From positions 1-64,000 of the forward strand of contig NZ_NQKQ01000003.1 in assembly GCF_002269505.1 (NCBI RefSeq): DNA of 64,000 bases. The letters are read 5' to 3'. The notes below the pieces were generated by a model. That model was not told where the DNA came from. It made no database searches and was given only the letters and a program-made list of their open reading frames with translations. This DNA comes from Pseudomonas fragi (GTDB taxonomy: Bacteria; Pseudomonadota; Gammaproteobacteria; Pseudomonadales; Pseudomonadaceae). The position numbers and the translations under genes are program-made. Below are positions 25,747-34,604 of the stretch, piece after piece (the stretch's first letter is position 1; the number at the start of each line of letters is the position of its first letter).

Positions 25747-27987
25747 TCAGAAGCTGGCTTCGAAAGAGACCATGGCCGTGCGTTCTTCACCGACGTTGTA
25801 GTACGGCGTGGCGGCGCTGACGCCGTTGACCGGTGCGGCGTTGAGCACCACGGTGCGCGCCGATGACAGGTATTCCTTGTCAAACACGTTGAGCATCGAG
25901 ACGCGAATGGCCGCCGACTTGAGGATCTTCTTGTCCACCGGCAGGCGTACCCCGGCGTTGATATCGAAGGTGGTACGCCCGGAGATTTCCTGGTCGTTGG
26001 TCAGGTCGCCGTAGTAGCTGCCCACATACTTGGCGGCCACGTTGCCGTAATAGCGCTTGTTGTCGTAACCCAGGCTGGCGTTGAGCATGTTCTTGGGCAC
26101 GTTGGCCAGTTGCTTGCCGGAGGTTGGCAGCTCCTTGTTGCGTGTGGTCACGTCGTCCTGCTGCTCGGCGCTGGTGTAGGTATACGAGGTGTAGTAGTTG
26201 AAGTTGTAGGGCAGCAGGCCGCTCCACTCCAGCTCCAGGCCCTTGTTGACCACGCTGCCGACGTTGAGCATTTCGTAGTCACCGTCCGCATTGGTGGTCG
26301 ACAGCTGGCGATCCTTGTACGAGATATGGAACAGGGTGGCGCTCAGCAGCATGTCGTCCTGGCTGAAACGCCAACCCAGTTCCTGGTTCCAGCTCAGTTC
26401 CGGGGCCAGGCTGATGGAGTCGCCGGCGTTGTAGAGCACATAGTTGGGCGGCGTGCGCATATTGCGCGTGACGTTGTAGAACGCCTGGTTCTGCTCGTTG
26501 ATCTGGTAACGCGCACTGAAGTTGGGCAAAAACTCGTGGTACCTGGCATCACGCTTTTCGGGTGCGCTGTACAGGCTGCCGAGGTTGTTGCCGTCGCGTT
26601 CGACGTACTGGTACGCGATGCCGCCGGTGAGGGTCAGGTCAGGGGTGACCGTCCACATGTCCTGCACCCAGACTTTCTGTGCCGGGGTGACGGTGTACTG
26701 ATGACGGCCCTGTACCGTGGCGCCATTGTTGTCCTTGAGCTGGTTACCACTGTTGTAGTCGCCCCAGATATCGTCCGGCGTGCCATTCTCGGTGATGCTG
26801 ATAAACGGCTGGGTCTGGCGCTGGCGTGCGCGTTCGTACCAGTAGCCGACATCGATGCTGTGAGCTTCGTTGAAGTCCCACTTGAGTTTGGTGTTCACGC
26901 CAGGGCGCCAGCTTTCCGTCCACGATGGCCGGTAGTAGGTGTCATAGGCCAGACCCTTGAGGTCGTAGTTGCCGGCCTTGTCGCTGGTCGATGACAGTCC
27001 GGTCGCCGATTGGCCGCTGAAACTGCCGCCATTGGACCAGAAGTAGTAGGGCGCAATGGTCAGCGCCAGATCGTCACGCAACTGAAAGCGCTGGGTCAGG
27101 GTGGCCGAGGCGTTTTCAAACGGGTTGCGGTTGATCTTGTAATACTGGGTCAACTTGCCACTGCTGTTGTAGATCGGTACTTCGGCATAATCGAGACCGC
27201 GCCCCGACTTCTGGAACTGTGCCTTGCTCAGGGTGTTGTAGTTGTAGTTTTCCTGGGTACTGTATTTAAAAATGGCATTGGTCGAGTTGCCATTGCCATC
27301 TTCGAACAACGTATTCCATTCAACCCTGTCGGCGCGAACAGTGCCTTTGCCGCGCCACTTTTCGCCTTCGGTATGGGAGGCCGAGACAAAGGTTTTAAAA
27401 CCATTCAGATCGCCAGTGTTAATCCGTGCGAATGATTTGTTCAAACTGTTGGAACCGACCGATTGTTTGACAAAGACGCCGAAGTCCTTGGTCGGGCGCA
27501 GGGTCACCAGGCCGATATTGCCGCCGCTGGAACCGATATGCGGGCCGTCGATTTCCGAAGAGCCTTGGGTAACGAAGACTTCACCGAGGTTTTCCGGGTC
27601 GCCGAGCAGGTTGGCATACACCGCATAGTCGCCGGAATCGTTGATCGGGATACCGTCCGAGGATACGCCGACCTGGTCGGAGTTCATCCCGCGCATGGTG
27701 AAGCTGGTGCCGCTTACTCCTGATGCGTCGGTGCTGGAAACGTTGATGCCCGGGGTGTACTTGAGTTTGTCGATGGCGTTGGCAGTGGGTGCCATTTCGT
27801 CCATCGCCTCTTTGGTTACAGTGGAACGGCCCTTGGCACTTTCTTCCTGAACCATAAGGCCATTGCCCAGGCTTTGCCCGGTAACTTTAACGTTGCCTAT
27901 ATCAACCGAATCTTGCGCGAGCGTTGACAGCGTCCAGCCGCCAACCCCAACGGCCAGTAGCGTTGCGAATAAAGTATTGAGTTTCAA
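25747..27987 (-). CDS. TonB-dependent outer-membrane receptor of the nucleotide-scavenging locus
   Basis: 746 residues. Signal peptide to about residue 24 (LSTLAQ), a short TonB-box region, then a plug domain: TVTKEAMDEMAPTANAIDKL, FTMRGMNSDQVGVSSDGIP and GEVFVTQGSSEIDGPHIGSSGG. The barrel ends in the aromatic signature MVSFEASF. There is no STN signalling domain. The type resembles FecA/CirA-like receptors, but the locus lacks any siderophore gene, ferric reductase or clear Fur box. Its companions are exbD, tonB, exbB, a 5'-nucleotidase, cytidine deaminase, NupC and an EEP nuclease, so I infer import of nucleotides, oligonucleotides or a related phosphorylated compound. Confidence 0.85.
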   Translation of the reverse strand: MKLNTLFATLLAVGVGGWTLSTLAQDSVDIGNVKVTGQSLGNGLMVQEESAKGRSTVTKEAMDEMAPTANAIDKLKYTPGINVSSTDASGVSGTSFTMRGMNSDQVGVSSDGIPINDSGDYAVYANLLGDPENLGEVFVTQGSSEIDGPHIGSSGGNIGLVTLRPTKDFGVFVKQSVGSNSLNKSFARINTGDLNGFKTFVSASHTEGEKWRGKGTVRADRVEWNTLFEDGNGNSTNAIFKYSTQENYNYNTLSKAQFQKSGRGLDYAEVPIYNSSGKLTQYYKINRNPFENASATLTQRFQLRDDLALTIAPYYFWSNGGSFSGQSATGLSSTSDKAGNYDLKGLAYDTYYRPSWTESWRPGVNTKLKWDFNEAHSIDVGYWYERARQRQTQPFISITENGTPDDIWGDYNSGNQLKDNNGATVQGRHQYTVTPAQKVWVQDMWTVTPDLTLTGGIAYQYVERDGNNLGSLYSAPEKRDARYHEFLPNFSARYQINEQNQAFYNVTRNMRTPPNYVLYNAGDSISLAPELSWNQELGWRFSQDDMLLSATLFHISYKDRQLSTTNADGDYEMLNVGSVVNKGLELEWSGLLPYNFNYYTSYTYTSAEQQDDVTTRNKELPTSGKQLANVPKNMLNASLGYDNKRYYGNVAAKYVGSYYGDLTNDQEISGRTTFDINAGVRLPVDKKILKSAAIRVSMLNVFDKEYLSSARTVVLNAAPVNGVSAATPYYNVGEERTAMVSFEASF

Positions 27988-28032
27988 AACAGTTTCCCCT
28001 AAGCGTAAGTGTCAGAGCTGAAATGCTTTTAG

Positions 28033-28788
28033 TTATGGTTCTATGTTGTATACAAGCGTGGCGCTGAAACGGTATTTATCCTTGCCCGAGAAACTTTCCT
28101 CGGGGAAGGGCACAACTTTGTCGAGGCGTTGCAAGCTGGTTTGTGCGGCGCGATTGAGCAGCATGTTGCTCGCCTTCTTTTCAATGCCCGAGTCGAGCAC
28201 CTTGCCGCTGCGGTCAACCAGCAGCCACACCACCACATTGCCTTGGGGGCGTTGCAGTGAAGCCTCGCGACCTCGCGGGTATTGCTTGTATTTTTCCAGC
28301 TCCGCCAGCAGGCGGGCGATATAGCGGCTCTCCAGGTCTGGCGAATTCGTGCGCGGTGCCGGGGCGGCCGGTGGAGCTGGCGCCGCGAGGGCTGGCGCGG
28401 CAGCTACCGGGGAAGGCGCAGGTGCCTGAGCCACGGTTTGCGGCCTGGGTACTGGCGGCACGGCTTTGGCTACCAGCGGTTTTGGCTTGGGCGGCGGCGG
28501 TTTGGGCGCAAGTGGCTTGGGTTTGGGCGGTGGTGGCGGCTCGACGACGATGGCCTCAACCACTTCCTCGATCGGTGCTGGCAGTTCGGCGACCTGTTCC
28601 GGCTCGGGTTCCGGCGGCGGTGGCGGTAGCAGTTCATCGAGGTCGACCAGGGCCACTTCGACTGCGCTGTCGTCGTACTTGGGCGTGATTTTCAGGTCCG
28701 GGTCCATGGCGCTGTGCACGGCGACGGCCAGCAGGCAGATGGCCGGCAAGCACGCGATGGCTTTGCGTGATTTGAAAAAAACCGACAT
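28033..28788 (-). CDS. tonB: TonB energy transducer
   Basis: 251 residues. One N-terminal membrane anchor (AIACLPAICLLAVAVHSAM), a long Pro/Lys/Glu-rich periplasmic spacer (LPPPPPEPEPEQ..., PPPPPKPKPLAPKPPPPKPKP), then a compact C-terminal domain with YKQYPRGREASLQRPQG and VVWLLVDRSGKVLDSGI. It carries energy from ExbB-ExbD to the receptor. It starts three bases after exbD and precedes the receptor by 45 bases, so it is a dedicated TonB rather than the general one. Confidence 0.93.
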   Translation of the reverse strand: MSVFFKSRKAIACLPAICLLAVAVHSAMDPDLKITPKYDDSAVEVALVDLDELLPPPPPEPEPEQVAELPAPIEEVVEAIVVEPPPPPKPKPLAPKPPPPKPKPLVAKAVPPVPRPQTVAQAPAPSPVAAAPALAAPAPPAAPAPRTNSPDLESRYIARLLAELEKYKQYPRGREASLQRPQGNVVVWLLVDRSGKVLDSGIEKKASNMLLNRAAQTSLQRLDKVVPFPEESFSGKDKYRFSATLVYNIEP

Positions 28789-28791
28789 GGC

Positions 28792-29199
28792 CTAGAGCTT
28801 CCGGGTCGCGATGGAAACGGAAGAAAAACCGCTGCCCTTGAGGACGTCCATCACACTCACCAGGCGGGCCACTTCAACGCCGGCATCACTGTTGAGGATG
28901 ATCACCATCTTCTCGTCGGGTTTTTCCAGGCCCTTGAGGCGGGCAATCAGGTCGGCCTGGTTGAGGTCCTGGCCGTCCAGTTGCAGGCGGTCTTGCAGGC
29001 CCAGGGTGATCACGGCCTTGTTTTGCGGCTTGAGTTGCTGGGCGTGGGCGGCGCCCGGCAACTGAGTCTTGATGCCGAGTGCCGGGATCACGTTGAGACT
29101 GATCAATACGAAAAACACCAGCAAGAACATCATGACGTCGATCATCGGAATGATCTCGATATGCAGGCGTTTTTTCTTAGGTTCTTCCCAGCTTCGCAT
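28792..29199 (-). CDS. exbD: ExbD/TolR biopolymer transport protein
   Basis: About 135 residues. I prefer the second ATG (29199), since GGAG lies eight bases before it; the first ATG at 29208 is only three bases from that site. The single membrane helix IEIIPMIDVMMFLLVFFVLIS contains the conserved proton-carrying Asp. The periplasmic domain ends SGFSSVSIATRKL. First gene of the TonB/nucleotide run. Confidence 0.92.
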   Translation of the reverse strand: MRSWEEPKKKRLHIEIIPMIDVMMFLLVFFVLISLNVIPALGIKTQLPGAAHAQQLKPQNKAVITLGLQDRLQLDGQDLNQADLIARLKGLEKPDEKMVIILNSDAGVEVARLVSVMDVLKGSGFSSVSIATRKL

Positions 29200-29677
29200 C
29201 ACATGCACTCCAGTCCACAGAGGGGGTCAAAAAAAGCTGACCATCCGTTCAGTTTTTCACTTGTGGTTTGCCAGAGCGTAAAACGTGCAAAACCTGTCTC
29301 AAGTGACAGGTTGCAAAGGTAGAGGGGTGCTGTTTCATTTTGATTTCAGATTTTGTGTATTTTTTTGTTTTTTTTAATATCGAAACTAAACTGATTTTTG
29401 CGCTTAAAAGCGCCGTATTTTCAATATTTTGCAGGCATTTACCTGAAAGAGCCTTACGTGGCTGGGTGGCCAGGATAATTTTTTAAAAACTTGACAGGTC
29501 TGTCAGCTTATAGATTCGGCGTCAGGAATCATTCGCCATAACGCTTTTTTTCCAGGGTTTTGGCTGTGAAGATATCAAAGTGCTACTAATCTGTTGTTGT
29601 TATGCAAAGGCATTGGCATGATGATATTCATCTAAAGTGTCGGCTATTGAGATCAAGGGTTTAGCGGAGCGAACGCC
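29200..29677. promoter_or_regulatory. Promoter region of the TonB/nucleotide run, with two inverted repeats
   Basis: This divergent gap of about 470 bases is AT-rich (29335-29420). It holds two palindromic sites sharing the half-site CTGTC/GACAG: AACCTGTC-TCAAGT-GACAGGTT (29291-29312, outer TGCAA/TTGCA arms with a two-base bulge) and TGACAG-GT-CTGTCA (29492-29505). The first is about 90 bases before exbD. No clear Fur box is present. They are candidate operators for an unidentified regulator. Confidence 0.5.
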
Positions 29678-30664
29678 ATGCAGTTATTCAAAAAGTTGTT
29701 GAATATTTTGGGGCAGGCTGACTGCAAGCGTGAACGCGCAGCAGAGCTATTGCTCAAAGCGCCCGAGTTCGAAAGCCTCAAGCGTGATCTCAATATCGTT
29801 GAGCAAGCCCGGCGCCACGGTGAGCAGGGCTATCCGCCTGTGGAAGCCACCCGGTTGACGGCCGTCGAGGAAAAGATCCGCGTCACGCTTGAATCGGAAC
29901 GTGACAAGGCCCTGGCCTGGGCCGAGTCATGGATCGCCCTGATCGAAAAGCGTCTCGACACACTGGATATCACCCGTACGGTGAATAACTGCGTGCAGGT
30001 AGATCAAGACTTCGAGCGTGCTGCCAACAGCCTGGTGAGTGATTACGCCGTCCGTTTGCAGCGCCTGGAATACAGCGCGCGTGAACGTGAGGCTGAATTG
30101 TGCGCGTTCAAGGCACAAAACCACGGCGGTTCTGGCAAACAGCGCAAACGTCGCAATGAAGCCTTGAGTGTTTATCAGGATGAAATAGCCGATGTGCGCA
30201 ACGAGCTGCTGGCCCTCAAGGGCGAGTATCTTGAGAAGCTTGAAGCGGATGTACTGGCGTGCAATGAGCAACTGGTCAGTTACCAGTCGACACTGGATGA
30301 AAAACGCAATGTGAAACCGCGTCTGGCCAGTGGTTTGAACAAGGCCGAGATGATTCTGGCGGGGCTTGTGCAGTGTTATCGCGCCGAGAACCAGCTGTAT
30401 CGCAATGGCCGGCGGGTGCCTGCTTATTTCAGTGAAAGGATTGCCCTGCAGGCGATCCAGTTACCCGACAGCGATACCGCCGAGGATGAAATTCGCCTGG
30501 CTTCGCAACAGTTGGCGCTGACAGATTTGATCGAACAGCTTGAGCAGATTCGCGGGCGCATTCAGGCGTGTTTCTATCAGAAATACAGCCAGTTGATGCC
30601 GCTGTCCTGGCTGCCTGAGTACCCGCCGGTGATGGAAAACCGCATCGCCGCAGAACCGGTTTAA
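29678..30664 (+). CDS. Hypothetical coiled-coil protein
   Basis: 328 residues starting MQLFKKLLNILGQADCKRERAAELL. Predicted soluble and mostly helical, rich in Glu, Arg, Leu and Gln, with several heptad-like stretches (EYSAREREAELCAFKAQ; EIADVRNELLALKGEYLEKLEADVLACNEQL). A GGAG site precedes the ATG. No signal peptide, membrane helix or recognised domain. It stands alone, divergent from exbD and convergent with the YqaA gene, so context gives no function. Confidence 0.75.
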   Translation: MQLFKKLLNILGQADCKRERAAELLLKAPEFESLKRDLNIVEQARRHGEQGYPPVEATRLTAVEEKIRVTLESERDKALAWAESWIALIEKRLDTLDITRTVNNCVQVDQDFERAANSLVSDYAVRLQRLEYSAREREAELCAFKAQNHGGSGKQRKRRNEALSVYQDEIADVRNELLALKGEYLEKLEADVLACNEQLVSYQSTLDEKRNVKPRLASGLNKAEMILAGLVQCYRAENQLYRNGRRVPAYFSERIALQAIQLPDSDTAEDEIRLASQQLALTDLIEQLEQIRGRIQACFYQKYSQLMPLSWLPEYPPVMENRIAAEPV

Positions 30665-30683
30665 CGCCCCGCGGGCTGGTTGT

Positions 30684-31121
30684 CTAGGACCCGCCCAGGG
30701 TGGCCGCTGTCAGCAGCAGATAGCGGGCGCCCTTGGCCAGGGTCACGATCAGCACGAAACTCCACAGCGGTTCGCGCATGACCCCGGCGATCATGGTCAG
30801 CGGGTCGCCGATAATCGGCACCCAGCTCAGCAGCAGTGACCAGCGGCCATAGCGCAGATAAAAGCGTTGGGCCTTGTCGAGCTTTTGTTCGCTGACCGGG
30901 AACCAGCGTTTGTGCCGAAAGCGCTCGACAGAACGGCCCAATAGCCAATTCAATACTGACCCCAGCACATTGCCCAGGGTGGCGACTGCCAGCAGCGTCA
31001 GGGCGACGTATTTGCCGGACAGCAGCATGCCGACCAGCACGGCTTCCGATTGCATGGGCAGCAGCGATGCAGCGCCGAAGGCGGCGAGAAACAGGCCCAG
31101 ATAGCTGGTTAATTCAAACAC
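30684..31121 (-). CDS. yqaA: YqaA family inner-membrane protein (DedA/SNARE-associated type)
   Basis: 145 residues with four hydrophobic helices, starting MFELTSYLGLFLAAFGAASLLPMQSE. The blocks LLVGMLLSGKY..., GNVLGSVLNWLLGRSVERFR and LLSWVPIIGDPLTMIAGVMREPLW identify the YqaA branch of the DedA/VTT superfamily, whose members are linked to membrane lipid scrambling and homeostasis. No partner gene nearby. Confidence 0.9.
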   Translation of the reverse strand: MFELTSYLGLFLAAFGAASLLPMQSEAVLVGMLLSGKYVALTLLAVATLGNVLGSVLNWLLGRSVERFRHKRWFPVSEQKLDKAQRFYLRYGRWSLLLSWVPIIGDPLTMIAGVMREPLWSFVLIVTLAKGARYLLLTAATLGGS

Positions 31122-31192
31122 TCAGGTGTCGCCTTGCGGGCTGTTTTTGCAGGGGCGGGTACTCTAATGCTTTATTGGGCTTGTGTGGACCC

Positions 31193-32182
<990 letters not shown>

Positions 32183-32188
32183 TCAGGG

Positions 32189-34411
32189 TCAGAACGAAGC
32201 GGTCAGGCTGGTGTAAAGCGTGCGTCCGGGTTCGTTGTACGTCGCGGCCCCGGCCCCGGCAATATTGGCCACGCCCTGGGCGTTGCCTTCACGGAACAGG
32301 CGCTTGTCGAACAGGTTGTCGATACCCGTGGTCAGGCTCAGGTTGGCGGTAATGGCGTAGGTACCGCTGATGCCGGCTACGGCATAAGGCGACAACTGGT
32401 TATTGGCCGTACCGGTCACGCGGTCGCCGTGGTAGTCGTATTTTTTCGGCGTCTGTTTGCCGTACCAGGCCACGCTGGCCTGCAGCGACAGGTCGTTGGT
32501 GGCCTGCCAGTCCAGCATGGAGTTGAGGGTATAGCGCGGCGTGACAGACAGGGCGTCACCGGTCTGCTTGTTTTTCGATTGCAGCATGTAGGTGAAATTG
32601 TTGGTCCAGGTCACTTGCGCTGCCAGGGGCAGGGTCAAGGTGCCTTCGAGGCCTTCAACCAGTGCCTTGGGCACGTTTTCCCATTGATAGATCGCTGCAT
32701 TGGCGTAGCTGCCGGTACCACCGATGGCATTGCCGATGGGGCTCAGGCCGGACTCGATCTTGTTTTTGTAATCGTTGCGAAAGTAAGTCAGGCCAGCGAC
32801 CACGCCGTTGTCCTTGTACTCGATGCCCAGTTCCTTGTTGACGCTGGTTTCGGCTTTCAGGTCGGCGTTGCCTTGCAGGTAGCAACTGGTGCTCTGCCCG
32901 TAGCAACCCTGGCCGCGGCTGTAGAGCAGGTAATCGGGGTTGAGCTGGTACAGGTTCGGCGCTTTGTAGGCGCGGGCGATACCGGCCTTGAGGGTGACGG
33001 TGTCGGTCAGGACATGGGACAGGTTGAGCGACGGGCTCCAGTTATTGCCGACCACGCTGTGATGGTCCAGGCGCAGGCCCGGCGTGAGCATGGTGCCCGG
33101 CAGCAGCTCGATATTGTCGGCGGCAAACAGCGAGAAAATCTGCGCCGAGGATGCCGTGCTGCGGTTGCTGCTGCTCAGGCCCGCGACCGTACCGCCTTCG
33201 CTGGTGGATTGGGTGTTGGCGCTGGGGTCGTCGAGTTTTTGCTGGGTCCATTCGCTGCCCAGGGTCAGGGTCTGGTCGAAGCCTGCGTGCAGCGGCAGGT
33301 TGAGCTCGCCGTGGGCGGTCAGGTCGCGCAATACCGCAGTATAGAAATCACCACTGCTGAAGATCCCTTCGGTACCACCCGCCAGGCCTTCATTGATCCG
33401 CGTGTTGCGGGTTTTTTCGTATTGCAGGTAGGCCATGCTGTTACCAAAGTCCCATTCGCCACGGTGGGTCAGAGCGTAGGTTTCGCGGTAGGTACGGTTG
33501 GTCTCGTGGCCCAGCAGGCTTTTGACGTAGGCGTTGCTGTTGGTGTTTTGCGTATCGCCGGTATAGAGGTTGCCCTGGCGGCTGTAACCGGCCTCGAAGT
33601 CGAGGGTCTGCTGCGGGGTCATGTGCCAGCTGAGAAGGCCGTTGACATCCTTGTTGCGCACGCCTTCGCGGCCAGCGGGCAGGGTGCCCGCCTGGTTACC
33701 GGTACGGGCCGATTCATGGCCAGCGTTGATGTCCCAGTCATCGGGGTCGGTCTTGGCGATATTGCCGTACACGCGATAGCTCAGGTTGTCGGTGAGCGGG
33801 CCGTTGAGGCCGAAACTCACGCGTTTGCTGGCGCCTTCATCCTTGTGGGTGGGGAAGTTGGAGTACACCGTCACGTCGCCATGGGTTTGGGCCCCGGCCT
33901 GTTTGGTGATGATATTCACCACGCCGCCAGCCGCGCCGTTGCCGTAGAGGGCTGCTGCCGGACCGCGCAGTACTTCGATGCTTTCTACCTGATCGGCCGG
34001 TACCCAGTTGGTATCGCCACGGCTGTCACGCTCGCCGCGCCAGCCGTAGCGCACCGAGTTGCGGCTGTTGACCGGCTTGCCATCGACAAGGATCAGGGTG
34101 TTTTCCGGGCCCATGCCTCGGATGTCGATCTGGCGGTTGTTGCCGCGCTGGCCGCTGGTGGAGTTGCCGGTGAGGTTGACGCCGGGCATGGTGCGGATGA
34201 TCTGCGACAGGTCATTGGCCGGCGGGCGTTTCTTGATATCTTCGGCGGTAATTACCGATACGCCCGGGGCTTGTTTGGTTTCTTCCAGGGCCGTGGCGAC
34301 CACGTTGGTGTTTTCCAGCTCCAGCGCAGCAGCGGCATGCACGGAGCTGGCCAGCAAGCAGCAGCCGGACAGAACGAAGGGAGCGATAGGGCGCAGCGCA
34401 TGTTGCAACAT
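32189..34411 (-). CDS. pfeA: Ferric-enterobactin outer-membrane receptor
   Basis: 740 residues, a FepA/PfeA-type receptor. Signal peptide to about residue 27, a plug with QAPGVSVITAEDIKKRPPANDLSQIIRTMPGVNLTG split here into its key blocks APGVSVI, IRTMPGVNL, QIDIRGMGPENTLILVDG and VEVLRGPAAALYGNGAAGGVVNII-like sequences, and a barrel ending YTSLTASF. The context pfeR-pfeS-pfeA-pfeE is that of P. aeruginosa. GGAG lies nine bases before the ATG and a Fur-like box 37-55 bases upstream. Confidence 0.94.
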   Translation of the reverse strand: MLQHALRPIAPFVLSGCCLLASSVHAAAALELENTNVVATALEETKQAPGVSVITAEDIKKRPPANDLSQIIRTMPGVNLTGNSTSGQRGNNRQIDIRGMGPENTLILVDGKPVNSRNSVRYGWRGERDSRGDTNWVPADQVESIEVLRGPAAALYGNGAAGGVVNIITKQAGAQTHGDVTVYSNFPTHKDEGASKRVSFGLNGPLTDNLSYRVYGNIAKTDPDDWDINAGHESARTGNQAGTLPAGREGVRNKDVNGLLSWHMTPQQTLDFEAGYSRQGNLYTGDTQNTNSNAYVKSLLGHETNRTYRETYALTHRGEWDFGNSMAYLQYEKTRNTRINEGLAGGTEGIFSSGDFYTAVLRDLTAHGELNLPLHAGFDQTLTLGSEWTQQKLDDPSANTQSTSEGGTVAGLSSSNRSTASSAQIFSLFAADNIELLPGTMLTPGLRLDHHSVVGNNWSPSLNLSHVLTDTVTLKAGIARAYKAPNLYQLNPDYLLYSRGQGCYGQSTSCYLQGNADLKAETSVNKELGIEYKDNGVVAGLTYFRNDYKNKIESGLSPIGNAIGGTGSYANAAIYQWENVPKALVEGLEGTLTLPLAAQVTWTNNFTYMLQSKNKQTGDALSVTPRYTLNSMLDWQATNDLSLQASVAWYGKQTPKKYDYHGDRVTGTANNQLSPYAVAGISGTYAITANLSLTTGIDNLFDKRLFREGNAQGVANIAGAGAATYNEPGRTLYTSLTASF

Positions 34412-34447
34412 CGAGTGATCTCCGGGACAGCCTGATACAGGAAGATC

Positions 34448-34466
34448 ACGAATGATAATGACTGCT
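34448..34466. promoter_or_regulatory. Fur-box-like site upstream of pfeA
   Basis: ACGAATGATAATGACTGCT contains the exact GATAAT core and about 11 of 19 consensus positions. It lies 37-55 bases before the pfeA start. Combined control by Fur and PfeR is inferred from the P. aeruginosa locus. Confidence 0.55.
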
Positions 34467-34505
34467 AATTGAGAGTAAAGCGCATTAACTTTCTAAACAC
34501 TTCAC

Positions 34506-34592
34506 TGTGGGAGCGGGCTTGCTCGCGATGGGATCGCCGCTGTTTGTCTGCTACACCGCGCTGGCGGCATCGCGGGCAAGCCCGCTCCCACA
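34506..34592. repeat. REP doublet (GTGGGAGC family) between pfeS and pfeA
   Basis: Inverted copies TGTGGGAGCGGGCTTGCTCG (34506 on) and its complement ending CCCGCTCCCACA at 34592, separated by about 40 bases. It separates the two-component genes from the receptor promoter and may end the pfeRS transcript. Confidence 0.9.
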
Positions 34593-34604
34593 GGGTTTTC
34601 TGTT

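Noticed and set aside
29335..29420. AT-rich stretch before exbD considered as a Fur box or horizontal-transfer scar
   Set aside because: No alignment to the Fur consensus better than chance was found, and both flanking genes have normal composition; a promoter region is enough to explain it.
32429..34435. A 668-codon forward frame opposite pfeA
   Set aside because: pfeA is clear by plug and barrel motifs and by synteny. The opposite frame is compositionally a shadow.
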